A stretch of DNA of 64,000 nucleotides from Erodium maritimum (Eukaryota > Streptophyta > Magnoliopsida > Geraniales > Geraniaceae), in assembly GCA_963921825.1 (NCBI GenBank), contig OY997588.1, forward strand, positions 128,371,203-128,435,202. The letters are read 5' to 3'. The notes beneath the pieces are model-generated. The model was not told the origin of the DNA. It made no database searches and saw only the letters and a program-made list of their open reading frames with translations. A program made the translations under genes and the position numbers. Of this stretch, positions 53,346 to 64,000 are shown one piece after another. Numbering within the stretch: the stretch's first letter is position 1; every line of letters starts with the position of its first letter.

Positions 53346-53725
53346 TGTTAGGTGGTGAAGACCTAATAATGGGCTTTGTGGGCCCATGTGTCCAACCTAT
53401 TAGGGTATCCTATTCTTGTTCTCTCTTGTGCCTATATATATGATGTAGCCGTGTATTAAAAAGTGTAGCAATTGTGTTATGCGACAGTAGCACAAATCAG
53501 AAAAATAGTATAGGGTGTGTGCGTGAGAGGCAAAAGAGTAACAGAGAGATTGGGTTGTAAGCAAAACTTCATTGGAGATTATAATGGATCGTGTTTACAG
53601 GCGGCAACTGGACGTAACTCCTATTCTAGGAGTGAACCAGTATAAATCTCTTGTGTCTTTTTCTTTTATCGTCCTTTATTGTTCATCGTTCTTCGGGGAC
53701 AGGAATTAGGGTTTAATTCCTTTCA
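53346..53725 (+). repeat. 3' LTR
   Basis: 380 bp from TGTTAGGTGGTGAAG to TTCCTTTCA, preceded by the purine tract AAGTGGGAGA. Carries a TATATATATG box-like region near 53434-53445. Confidence 0.9.
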
Positions 53726-53734
53726 TCTCTTATT

Positions 53735-54247
53735 GTAAAGAGTAAACCTTACAGGGTTGGGCATAACTGCCCAGAATTCCAGGTATTTGTCCCGGTTGAC
53801 CGTACTCCACCAGGTGCCCATGAATCCGTAGAAAATGTCTGCTTGTGCTCGCATATTTCAACTCAAGAGTTGCCCTTACCGACATTTCAAAAAAAATATA
53901 TCTCAAAATCCTAAGACAAAATAACCAAATACATGATCGACCTATGAGACTGATAACCAACAAAACTAATAGGAAACGGGCTAGTGCTTTGAGTGCGGCT
54001 TTTCCGAGACTCCCCAGCACTTGTGGTCCAGGGTCTATGGGTATAGGTCCCAGAGAGACCTTCCCACCCCGCCGAGTCCCATCATTTTTCCCGCGGAGGG
54101 TCTGTCCCCTCCATCTGCAGCTCTCGAGCTGGCTCCAGCAAGACCTCTTTGGTACTCTCTTCCGGAATGCTGACTTCTTCAAGTACCCCTTCCTCACTCG
54201 GCTGTAATGTGTGTGGGTACCCCGCCAATTCCATTGACTACCCCGTC
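53735..54247 (-). repeat. family X element (copy 3, left part)
   Basis: Closely parallels 21310-21690 over its length: shared order of GGGCATAACTG, CCAG, TTTGTCCCGG, ACTCAAGAGTT, GAGACTCCCC or GAGACCTCCC, GGTCTATGGGTATAG and CCCACCCC. It continues after the solo LTR as 57290-58210. Orientation minus by comparison with the bounded copy. Confidence 0.6.
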
Positions 54248-56189
54248 TGTAAAACCCATTTTGTTTAAAAGAGTATTAAAGTGCGAACTAGAACTTGGGG
54301 GGTTTTTTTTGCATCAAGTTTGGTTGGAAAAGAAAAAAAAAGAAAAGAAAAAAAAGGGGGGTTAAGAGTGGTTCTGGGCTGGACAGGGCTGTTAGACACG
54401 AGTTGGGCCTGAGCGAAGCAAGCCCACGCCAAACATGCGCAGGCCCGGATGGCCCAAGCCCAACGCACGAAGAAACCCTAGCCTTATAAGGCTCTCGACG
54501 CCCCTTCAGCTCTAGAACCTTGCACGCCTCCCGAGACGAGAGCTCGTTCTCTCTCGCCGTCGAACCTGAAACCCTACACCGCTGCACTTCCTCTTCTTCC
54601 CCGACCACCACCACGTCTTCTCCGAGCTCGCCTCCACCTTCTTCTTCTTCTCCTCCGTCTTCTTCTCTCAATCGTGCCAGAAACCCAGAACCCGGAAGCC
54701 CCTCACTCGTCTTCTCCCTCCTCGATTCAAGACCGTCGCCGACGAGAACGAACCCCACCGTGCCTGAATCAGGCATAGCTTCAACGGTGAGTCGTTTCTC
54801 ACCGGTTCCACCCTTGTTCCCCTTCTTCTCGCGTCGATTCGAAGAGCTTCGGGCTCATTTGGGGTCAGAGAAGGTCGGGAGCGTCGTCGGAACTCTCCGA
54901 GCTCCAGATCTGCCATTCACATCGCCGGCGAGCCTTTTGGCCGTCAGATCTGGCCGGGAGGGTTCGGGCCTCGCCCCAATCCTCGTCCCCGTTGAGTCCT
55001 GGGCCTCTGGAAACCCAACCGACGCCAAATCCCGCCGTCGAAGCCCTGATGCCACCGCCGCCGGAGTCGCCGGAACCCTAGCCCTGGCCAGCGTCGTCCC
55101 CAGCTCAGACCGGACGAAGTCGAGGCCTTGGGCTCGGGCCCGGAGCTCATTTGGGCCTCGGCCTAGACTGGATTTGGGCCTTGGGCTCGAACGTGGTCTG
55201 GGCCACGGCCCGGACTGACTCTGGACTTCGGGTCCGGACTCGGGCCTGACTCCGGGACTAGGTCGGGTACGGGCCAGTTGGACAGACTCTTTTAATTAAA
55301 TTAAAACTGATTTAACGACACTTTGGACTAAATCAGACTTTTATTGGATTATTGGGTGTAATTAAAGGAAAGGACGAACTGTTAATTTAAAGAACTGGGT
55401 AATCTGGACCCGATCTGATTTTGGATCGTTTGTGTGTAAACCCAGACTCGGAGCTGGACTTCGCCCGAGAGCTTGGACTTCGCCCGAGCAGACGAAGACC
55501 ACTCCGGTACCCGTGTGAAGAACGGAGGAGCGACTGATCGTCCTTTCAGCAGAGTGTATTAGAGGAAGACCTCGAGGTAGGGAAAGCCTTAACTTCTTAT
55601 TTAAACGCTTAGTATGCATGATTAGGATAATAAAATCGGAAAGGTCCTAGAATTGCCTATAGGATGCGAATAACTAGATTAATCGTATTTCAATTACTAA
55701 TAAATGGATGACTCTAGTATGCATGCTTAGGATGACGACGACTAGTGAAGCTTTCTTTCATTACTTGAGAATTGATTTACTGGTAGAGAGGCTGTGAAGA
55801 GCACTCGGATTAGTTGTGTGCTAGGTTCACATGATTGGTTGTTAGTATTAGGATAAACTAAGGGTCTAATGAAACTAGTTAGTTTAATTGATCGAATGCT
55901 TAATTGATCGTTCACATGATTGTTGATTGGTTGAGTGATTGTGTTGATATAATTGTTGGTTGAACGGATGATCGAGTATGACTGGTTGTGCCAAAGGGGT
56001 ACAATCAGGTGATCGATGTACCGCTGGTTCGTGACAGGTAAGTTTACGGTAAGTGTGGAATGTTATTGGTTGTCTTTGCTGTGATGAAAGTGTGATTTGG
56101 GCATTGTTCATTGTTGGACAAATCTAGTGTTTGTTTATTTACTCTTATTCTTGAAATGCTTGTTTGTTTGTTTGGTTCGGTACTACACC

Positions 56190-56214
56190 GGGGGGGGGGG
56201 GGGGGGGGGGGGGG
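56190..56214 (+). repeat. 25-base G run inside the solo LTR
   Basis: An uninterrupted run of about 25 G, followed 44 bases later by the 45-bp tandem array. Confidence 0.8.
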
Positions 56215-56257
56215 TAATCCGGTGCCGTTGTGGTGGTTGGAGTTGGACAGATACAGT

Positions 56258-56437
56258 GGGATATTGAGTGATGTGAGGAGCCTATGGCTCGGCAGATCCT
56301 ACGGGATATTGACTGATGTGAGGAGCCTATGACTCGGCAGATCCTACGGGATATTGAGTGATGTGAGGAGTCTATGGCTCAGCAGATCCTACGGGATATT
56401 GAGTGATGTGAGGAGCCTATGGCTCGGCAGATCCTAC
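56258..56437 (+). repeat. 45-bp tandem repeat x 4 inside the solo LTR
   Basis: Four head-to-tail copies (56258-56302, 56303-56347, 56348-56392, 56393-56437) of a unit beginning GGGATATTGAGTGATGTGAG, differing at a few positions only. Confidence 0.93.
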
Positions 56438-57289
56438 GACATAGATGGGATTACTTCACGTGAGATGGTTCTGATGTTTCACCCAAGGACGTGCGTCCTA
56501 CGGAAGCACTACCTTGGTTCCCAATGACTAGGATCCTTTGGAGACATTTTCGAGAATACCGAAGATGAGTATCCCTATGGGATGGTGTCCGGTACTCCGA
56601 TGTATATGTCTCCTCCGGACTGAGGGAAAATATGAGGTGATATGAATACTCTAGTGGATCGGAATACGGGAACCGAGGTGACACTAGAATCTATTCATGG
56701 ATCGGAGGCTTGAGAAAGCAGGTGGCTGGCGTAATATAAATTACTTCCATTTAATCGTTATGACACCTTATGTTAATTCTGTTATGGAACCTTTCAATTT
56801 AATGTTATTTTCAAGAGTACAAGTCTATCTTATTCCATCTTGTTTATATATTATTTCATCGTACTTATCTTATTCTATCTGGTTACGCATTATTCCATTG
56901 TGGTCGTATTTGTTGTTATTTAAGTCATCCGTTTACACAGTACAATGTTGATCCAAGGATTGAATTGTTAAGGTTTTTCCTACTGAGCGTAAGCTCATCC
57001 CTTTGTTTCTCTTATTGTTTTACAGGAGTACCCGATGTCTAGAGAGGCGAGGCTTGGGAGCTTCAGTTATCTTGGGTTTTAGCTTAGACTTATGTTGTTC
57101 GTCGTACTAAACATTTATTTATTACTTTACTTGTTGAGATGTGACTCATTGGAGATTCTAAACTTTTATTTGATGATTTGAGGAGATTTACTTGTCTATT
57201 TAAAGGTTTACAATTGTTATTTATTTTTTTTCTTTACAAATTCTATTCACGTCTCAAGTCCGGTGTAAAAATGGATTTGGGACGTGACA

Positions 57290-58210
57290 CCGTCTCCCCG
57301 TCCATCATGGTTGGCGCAGTACTCACCCCCCAGTAGGGTTTGATGAGGATGAGGCCTGCATTCCCGTGCTAGTCCCTTTCGTCTCAGTTCTGTTTTTTCT
57401 GGGGTCGAGGACCGATTTCCTGGTTGTACTTTAGCAAACCTCTGAGGTACACATGCATATGGTCCTGGTTGTAGCGATGGGTTGGAACCCTAGCAATTGA
57501 CGGACGACGTATCTGCTTCCCCTGCAATCGCGATGTCGCCTCCCCCACCTCAGTCTGGGCGGTCTTTGAGATCGGTCGTGCCAAAAGGTACGAGGGTATC
57601 GTTTTGAGATCTCTGGCCGAGTCCTGCTTGGGAGGTTTCCAGTGTTGTGGTGTCTGACGCTGGCCCGGCTGTGATCACATTCTTCGGCGTCAGATGCCTC
57701 GAGGCCTGTCCCTTGGTCGTAGCCCTTGGTGATTTAGAAACCCTAGCGGAATCCCATCGGTCGCGGGGATCATGCAGAGAGGGTGGCGGTGGTCGTGCGT
57801 ACCGAGGATCATGTGCCCGTCCACCGGGCCGGTGGCCGAGCAGGCTCGAGTGATGGTACCTGCCAGCCCTTTCAGTGATGAACGAGATCGTTCGATAGGG
57901 GCGGGTGATCTTGGATCCGGTACGGTTCATACCTATGCCATGGTGGTACCGGGTGAGGATACCAGGGTGGTCCACGCAGCGGAGCAAGGAGAGAGTGGTG
58001 GTGCAGGGTCGCTGCGATTGCCAACCTATGTTCCGGTTGGAGGTTGGGCGACGATGAAACGGGCCGGTTGGTCGCATGAGGTGGCAGGGTATCCAAGGTC
58101 GATCGGTTTACATGCTGAGCAGGAGATGAGAGTCGAAGACTTGAGGTTCGGTGTGGGGAGGCGTGGTGTGGTGACGCCGCCGACGACGGATGTACAACCC
58201 TGTTAGGGTT
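57290..58210 (-). repeat. family X element (copy 3, right part)
   Basis: Continuation of 53735-54247 beyond the solo LTR. GC-rich with low-complexity frames on both strands, like the 5' half of the bounded copy at 21290-22678. No domain recognised. Confidence 0.45.
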
Positions 58211-59664
58211 CGGAGTGCTAACACTAGAAGGGTTCAAGAGAACGTGTGTAATTGTGAGATTCTTAATCTATTGAGCTAATATTATTAAAGATGCCCTCGG
58301 TTAAACATTAATTGATGAAAATCATGGTACATTTCCATCTCTGATTGGACAGAGAAGGTCTCTTAATGCTGATGACGAGGATGGAAGACGAACGATCGAT
58401 CCAACCCCAAAACCTATCTCGTATGGGCTGGGCTTCTCACCCATGCATGGCCCATTCACTTGAACCCGAGCATTCCCGTCTTTAGGTACATAAACAAAGA
58501 GACGGAATCCATTTGGGAAACCCATCACCCAGCTTCCGACTATGCGTGTTTTCTTATAAAATGGAATGCTAATACAAAGAAAAAGTAATTAACAACACTA
58601 AGCTGTAAGTCCAAATCCCATTGGGTCAGGGACGTGTCATTTCTAGGCGTTACTGATTCGAAATTTCGTTGCTAGAACTCTATTCTTCTGTGGTGCACAT
58701 ATTTAGTTTATATCAACTCTGCAAACAATATTGTTGTAAGCTTGAAAAATTAAAATGTTGAATAGATAGTAGGTCCCATAAATATAATCAAAGCTGAAAT
58801 GAGCTGGTCTGTATCCTCTCGGGGTTGGTTCTAGCTATACATGAGTTATGCAAATTGCAATATGCATGCCTGTATAGATTCCCATTATTAGCTTCCTCTT
58901 TGTTGAATTAACATCAACTTGGGACTTGGGAGTTTCCAACAAACAATGACATTATCAGACTCGTTTCTGGACCCTAACCAAACGTCACATACTATATATG
59001 GTTAAATAAATGAAACCATGTGTACAATTTGGTTGCTTAATTAAGATTTCCAGATCACAAATATGAGTCGTCCTTGAATTTGTTTATGAAGCAAAGGAAA
59101 ATTATAAACACTGGTCCATCTTGAGGACACGCCATGTAATACTAATACAAATAGAAATACCCATCTTGTTACATGAACATATCTTTGTTGCCAAGTCTCT
59201 GTGGCCTTGAGTTGTTTAGGAGATCAGAGTTCTCAAGTTAGTACAGAGTGGCAATAGCTAGCTTGAGCTCAATATTTAAGTAATAAGGAACCATTTACTT
59301 GAGAAGACATGCCACTCACTTCCCTGCTTCAAGGCCTTTATTAATAAAAGTCCCATGTGGAATGTGCACTCTTTCCATGTATATCATTTCATTATTATTA
59401 AGTTAATATAATACCAAACCCAACACATATTCACTCACAAGACTGCTTCAAACCTACCTACATTCCATCCCACCACCAACAAGAACAATCTCCACCTTCA
59501 TTCTTCTTTTTTCTGTTTTCTTTTTATAAATAAGATAGCTCATTTCAAAATAAGCTATCTTTTTTCTGCAGCTATATATATTTATGTCACCAAACTTGAT
59601 GAACAATCATTTCAGGATACAGAACCTTGCATGTTATTTTTTTTATTTAAATGAAGATTCATAA
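58211..59664. other. spacer, no supported gene
   Basis: Mostly AT-rich. A short minus-strand frame (58528-58322; FRLFVYVPKDGNARVQVNGP) is protein-like but unrecognised and isolated. A small perfect hairpin, AAGATAGCT / AGCTATCTT, lies at about 59532-59561. Confidence 0.5.
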
Positions 59665-59776
59665 TGTTAAAGTGTGAGTGACACATCAAAAGTGTGTAGA
59701 TAAATTAACTCATGGATATATATCTTGATGTCTCAACCCACTAGTTCGAGTTTTTGGGTTGGATTGAGTTTTAACA

Positions 59777-59788
59777 TGGTATCAGAGC
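59777..59788 (+). promoter_or_regulatory. TRIM primer-binding site 1
   Basis: TGGTATCAGAGC, complementary to initiator tRNA-Met, directly after the first 112-bp LTR. Confidence 0.92.
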
Positions 59789-59984
59789 TGGTTCGGCCAT
59801 TAGTCTGTTTGTCACCTCCACCAGTCCTACTATGACCCATGTGTAGATGTCCAGTCCTACACGTGAGAAGAGTGTTGAAGTATAAGTCTCACATCGAAGA
59901 TGTATGGACGAATTGAACACTTGATAAGTATATTAATGCCTCCACCCATTAGTTCAAACTTTTTGGTTGGATTGAGATTTAACA

Positions 59985-59996
59985 TGGTATCAGAGC
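59985..59996 (+). promoter_or_regulatory. TRIM primer-binding site 2
   Basis: A second TGGTATCAGAGC, directly after the second 112-bp LTR. Confidence 0.92.
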
Positions 59997-60439
59997 TAGT
60001 TCGGCCCACGACCCATTTGTCACCTCCACCCTATGGTCTTCGATCCATATGTAGGTGTCTCGTCCTACTATGACCCACGTGTAGATGTCCAGCCTTACAC
60101 GTGAGGGGGAGTGTTGAAGTGTGAGTCCCACATCGAAAGTGTGTGGATAAATTGACCTCTTATTATACATCTTGATGACTCCACCACCTGCATCTCCTCC
60201 GCAAGCATCATTTCCATAGTTGGTGTAGAACAGTTACTTACTCAGGAAAGCACAAAACTTGTTTGACAATCCTAACACGAATATCGCATGTTGAAGTATG
60301 AGTCCCACATTAAAAATCAGTGGATAAATTGACCTCTTGATATACATCTTGATGCATCCACCCATTAGTTCGAGCTTTTGGGTTGAATTGTGCTTTAGCA
60401 ATAAATAAATTAATAAATTTTACACACCGAAAAACACAA

Positions 60440-61500
60440 TCATCGTATCCACCGATCGATCTTAGGAATTCGAGAGATGACCCGTGAGATGATAGCTCTT
60501 AGACCTTGGGTTTGACATCGCCGATACGAATACAGACTCGAATAGAAAAAGACGACACATCACCTAAACACTCAACTATTAGGTATGTTTCTCAAATCAA
60601 AGATAGGGACAAATCCGTCAATAGAGAATAGAGAGAACCGACCGAACTTGTCACCAAAGACAACAGCCACACCTACCGGAGATCGCCTAAAGAAAGACGA
60701 GTCTTTGATGACGAGATTCTGGTAATGAGAACCTACAAAAAGACAACCAAAAAAGAAACGACAAAAACGAACACGAACAACTTGCAGCTTGTCTCCGATG
60801 TTCCGGGATAGGATTAAAGCGAGGGAGGGAGGCAAACGGTGTTAAAGGGTGCAAATTTGATCCGCTTGGGTCGAGGGCACGGATCTGGTCGGGGGAGCAC
60901 AATGAGCAGGAGAACTATTGAGCGGCTCTAACTGCATTGCTCAAACGAAAGGTGGGTGCAGATCTAACCGTCTGGTCTGAGGAGGAGCGTAGTAGAGAGA
61001 CTCTAACAGAGGAGCTTGGGTCGTCGCCGTTAGGAGGTGAGACCGAAGTGGGAGGGGGGGGGGCTTACGACCAACTGTCGCCGTCGACGGGAGATGATCC
61101 TCACGACCGGCCGTCGTCGGCGGTGAGAGATGAGCCGGATGTGGGAGGAGGCTAACGACTGGACGGAGGGGGAACAGACAATAGGAGGCATCGTAGAATC
61201 GGACCGAAAGATCCGACGGGGGGGGGGGGGTGGTGGAGAGTAGACAGTGACAGAGCTCTAATAACGACAAAGGGACACATGCACATGCGGAGGTGGGGGA
61301 CGACGTTAAAAGGGCACATGAGTTAAGGGAAACGCAGCAACACAACCTGCCAAATAGGGCGAAAGACAGCGAGAACTTGTCAAGGACGAGGAGGAGGAGG
61401 TGTTGGACGACGTCTAGAGCAGGAAAGAGGAGAAGGAAGCTTTGACGATAAAAGCGAGGTCGGTCGAAAACCTTATATTTTAGATGAAATCTAGGCATGC
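60440..61500 (-). other. GC-rich gene-like repeat, unclassified
   Basis: Moderately to highly GC-rich, with G runs at 61047-61056 and 61217-61230 and low-complexity frames (for example 61498-60941 minus). By composition it resembles the L1-mobilised non-coding elements, read on the minus strand. No tail or target duplication was found. Confidence 0.35.
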
Positions 61501-61507
61501 CAATAGT

Positions 61508-62181
61508 GAGGAGAAATCAAATACAAATCATGTCTTAACCTAAAAACTAGAGAACCAATCTAAGCCATCCATTTTAAGAATGGATGGATGAGATGCAATT
61601 GAGTAGTTGACTTGTTGACTGCAAAAAGAACAACACTTTTTAATAAGTGGTAAGGGCTTTTTAGTAAAACTATCATGTTATTTTTTTAATCAATTCACTA
61701 ATTTAATTTTTCCCGCTTCGTTTGAACTCCGATTGGCTTCAAACTTGCGCCATTAGTTGATAAAAATTTGGGTAATTTTTATCAACACTTTGCTCTGGAT
61801 TTATCAACACTTTTACACTGGTTTTATCAACACTTTACACTGGTTTTATCACCTCATTTTCCAAAACTGATCATGTTTTTATCACCTCATCGCGTGCTTT
61901 TTATGAACAATAGTTTTATCAACACTAAACACTAGGTTTATCATTTAATTACGTGTGTTTTATCATCCCCATCACATGGTTTTTTTGAAGCACGAATTTT
62001 TTTTTTCGGGGCTGGTTTTGAAAGAAATCATATCTGGCTACTTACTAAAAAGTGCTGTTTTTTTTAAGTCAACAAGTCAACAAATCAATTGCATCTCCTC
62101 CATCCATTCTTAAAATGAATGACTTGAATTGGTTCACATGGCTTTTACGTTAAGAGGTAGTTTCTATTTGATTTCTTCTCC
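61508..62181. mobile_element. fold-back Mutator-like element, shorter relative of 16263-17627
   Basis: The ends are GAGGAGAAATCAAATA and the near inverse TATTTGATTTCTTCTC. Internal blocks match the 16-kb element in inverted order: GAACCAATCTAAG, TTGACTTGTTGACTGC, CTTCGTTTGAACTCCGATTG, and TTATCAACACTTTACACTGG repeats. It has about half the length of its relative. Flanks do not show a clear duplication. Confidence 0.75.
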
Positions 62182-62678
62182 CATTCCCATTACCATTCAC
62201 GATTACTTAAAGCCATATATATATGTAACTCAAATTCAACTACAGAGATAGTATAAAATAGATCTAAATGATGGTATAAAGTTGGATTCCGAGGATCCGT
62301 GTGCCTTCCTCTCTCAATATATTTCTTTTCCTCAATAATATCCTTCTGCTTTGTCTTATGCAAGGGTCCAACCATATTTGAAATTTGTGGTTTTGGTTAT
62401 CTATTCTTTATATGAGATGAGATCATTGTAAAACAAGTTTTAAAATAATATATCAAAGTCTTATAATCATTGATACACATATAGAATATTGTTGATATAC
62501 ATATAAAATGATCATATAAACTACTTGATAATCATTTTGGATCTCTGTCTATTGAAATACTACTTTACAAGTATTGTATCGTGGCTATAATTCTCCTGAT
62601 TTGCGTGAGAAGCAAAAAAAAAAAAAGAAGAAGACTATTTTTGTATGTTGGATGGGATGGTCATTTTGTTTTGTCCTA
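62182..62678. other. AT-rich spacer, no gene seen
   Basis: No supported frame; runs of A and T only. Confidence 0.55.
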
Positions 62679-64000
62679 TTTTTTTCGATCAGAAAAAACA
62701 TATTATAAAACTCAATCTTTGAGGAGAAGATTGCGGGTGAGAATGATACAAACTAAAGAGCATTCTTTGTCGGAACTTCTATCAACAGACATCTACAACC
62801 AGAGGTGAGAACCAAGACAACCAGACACCCAACAAGGGGATATGAAAAACAACACCAGTACTACAGAGCCACAACAGAGAACTAAAAAAACAGCAAGGGT
62901 CTACAACACAGATTCACCAAACATGAAGCACTTAAGAAAAAAAGGCCTTTAGAACCTGAATTTCACAAACTTGAAGCACATAAAAAACGGTAGCATCAAC
63001 CAAGGGCACCTGAACTCTTACCTGAGCTGGAGTTACAGCAACTCCTAGCTCATGCCGGTGGCCATCACCGCTTGCAGCAGAGACATTCCGGCAGAAATTT
63101 ATCGAAACCCACTAATCCTATGAACTTGGACGATAGACTTCAAGGTGCTGGGAAGCCCAGAGAACCCGCCAACGGCCATCACCAGATACTGCCGGGACCG
63201 AGCCACACAAGGTGGTCGGGAACTCTTAGAAGTCGAATCGAGAAAGTAAAAGAATATGGATGGGAGAAGACACCGAACAGATGAAGGGAAAAGGTGTAAA
63301 ACATACCTCGACCTTCTTCGGAGAAAGGCCCAAAATAAACTCCCCAGGAGCCGAAGAAATGCGAAGGAAGAAGAACGGGCGGAACCACCGAGATGTAAGC
63401 ACCAAACTCCAACGACGAGATCGTACCAGAACCACGTCGATCCTGATCCAGGAAGTGCGTGCCACACCTGATGCCAGTAAAACTCGCTGGAATCTGAAGA
63501 GCGGAAGCTTGAACCACAGTGAAGCCGAAGGAACACCACCACAAAAGCGAGAACGGGTCAGATCTACGAATATCCTCACCTAGGGAGTTGCGGAAGATCT
63601 ACCTACAGCCAGATCTGATACAACCCGCCCCCGTCACACACCGCCGGAGAGGCCATAACAGCCTGCCCAGCCAACTCGGCCTGAGCAGGCCAACAGACCA
63701 GCCTAAGCCCATAAACCAGGCCCAACCATAAGCTCCGGTCCAATAGTACCAGGCCCAACCCGACCCGCAGGTTTGAACCCTTCCCGGTCAAAACCAAGCA
63801 AACCCAGCCGCCTCTGTCACGAGACGTTCATTGCCAAGCAACTCCCGGACGCACGAGGAAGATGGGGAGCACGAGTCCCGAGGCAACAACGATCCACGCC
63901 GGAAGGAGAGGAAACGCTTCCCACAAACTGCTCTGAGACAAGAACGCTGGCTATAGTCTTGAACGCCACACGAAAGCTCCGGTCTTCGGTCGGAAACAGG
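62679..64000 (-). mobile_element. family Y-like L1-mobilised element, cut by window end
   Basis: The minus strand ends TTCTGATCGAAAAAAATAGG (L1-type tail at 62690-62679). Two variants of the family Y motif (GTGCTTCATGTTTGGTGAAT and GTGCTTCAAGTTTGTGAAAT) lie at 62900-62985. The rest to the window end is GC-rich without a recognisable protein. The 5' end and target duplication are outside the window. Confidence 0.55.

Larger units (their letters stand above)
49568..53725 (+). mobile_element. Ty1/copia (Tork-like) retrotransposon, decayed
   Basis: Order: truncated 5' LTR (49568-49760), initiator-Met primer site, gag, protease, integrase, reverse transcriptase/RNase H, polypurine tract (about 53334-53345), 3' LTR (53346-53725). 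Protein motifs fit the Tork/TNT1 group. The 5' LTR lacks about the first 170 bp present in the 3' LTR. The pol region carries several stops, frame changes and a large deletion between integrase and reverse transcriptase, so it is inactive. No target duplication can be tested on the left. Confidence 0.93.
54248..57289 (+). mobile_element. 3.0-kb solo gypsy-type LTR
   Basis: An exact 5-bp duplication, CCGTC, lies at 54243-54247 and 57290-57294. The ends are TGTAAAACCC and GGGACGTGACA. No primer site, gag or pol is present, so it is one long LTR, not a full element. Features typical of Tekay/Del-like LTRs include a GC-rich CT-repeat 5' part, an internal GAGGTAGGGAAAG region and TACTGAGCGTAAGCTCATCC near the 3' end. 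A 232-codon frame (54520-55218) is low-complexity and not called. A relative is fragmented at 8670-10072. Confidence 0.85.
59665..60400 (+). mobile_element. TRIM array: four LTRs, two primer sites
   Basis: A 112-bp LTR-like unit starting TGTTGAAGTGTGAGTC and ending AACA or AGCA recurs at 59665-59776, 59873-59984, 60112 to about 60185 (truncated) and 60289-60400. The first two are each followed directly by TGGTATCAGAGC. The internal segments are only about 90-130 bp, and the second ends in GTGAGGGGGAG, a purine tract. These are the features of a terminal-repeat retrotransposon in miniature, here as a multimer. Confidence 0.9.

Noticed and set aside
54520..55218. 232-codon frame in the solo LTR
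   Set aside because: CT- and GC-repeat composition inside an LTR between exact 5-bp duplications. No domain, and other strands are equally open.

Overview
The window is plant nuclear DNA from a repeat-rich stretch of a chromosome, probably a eudicot. The species cannot be told from the sequence. The evidence is spliced genes with GT-AG introns, a recognisable JAGGED-type zinc-finger gene, a broken plant histone H2A gene, and plant-type copia, TRIM, L1, MULE, hAT and PIF/Harbinger elements. There are no bacterial operons, rRNA genes or CRISPR arrays. I find one host gene that looks intact, the JAGGED-like gene at 31984-33105 (+), plus one short intact SANT/Myb-like frame that probably belongs to a transposon. 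Almost everything else is transposable-element sequence in several nested layers, with fragments of host genes carried or stranded in it.

Layout. 1-4790: the 5' two thirds of a decayed copia retrotransposon (minus strand, cut by the window edge), with tRNA-like modules in its leader. 5132-5515: an intron-containing H2A pseudogene. 5600-14000: a nest in which a minus-strand L1-like element with an RRM-type ORF1 is interrupted by a plus-strand relative (5950-7823, 17-bp target duplication), by a second plus-strand L1 (8562-11293, itself carrying an LTR fragment) and by a hAT element (11554-13000). 14.5-23.5 kb: L1 tails, a copia solo LTR, a fold-back MULE (16263-17627, 10-bp duplication), a MITE, and two nested L1-mobilised non-coding elements. 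23.8-31.0 kb: four MULEs with exact 9-bp duplications, one inside another, carrying captured GC-rich sequence. 31.1-33.5 kb: the JAGGED-like gene with a 7-unit tandem repeat upstream. 33.7-42 kb: more L1-mobilised elements and AT-rich spacer. 42.0-47.8 kb: PIF/Harbinger ends, two SANT/Myb-like genes (one broken), a MULE end, an L1 ORF2 tail, and a fragment of a UDP-arabinopyranose mutase (RGP) gene. 49.6-53.7 kb: a decayed Tork-like copia element. 54.2-57.3 kb: a 3.0-kb solo gypsy-type LTR. 59.7-60.4 kb: a TRIM array with four 112-bp LTRs. 61.5-64 kb: a second fold-back element and another L1-mobilised element.

The main biological points are these. (1) The start codon of the JAGGED-like gene appears to be split by an intron, and two of its acceptors are NAGNAG tandems. 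(2) At least five L1-like copies carry an ORF1-type protein that runs straight into a 3' tail with no endonuclease/reverse transcriptase, which suggests plant ORF1-only LINE families comparable to mammalian HAL1. (3) Two families of roughly 1.3-kb non-coding elements (called X and Y here) carry L1-type tails, and for one copy of each family I find target-site duplications. (4) A 36-bp near-perfect inverted repeat spans the PIF cluster and includes sequence outside the element termini.

No alignment or search was run. Identities rest on motifs, reading frames, and repeat and target-duplication matches read by eye.
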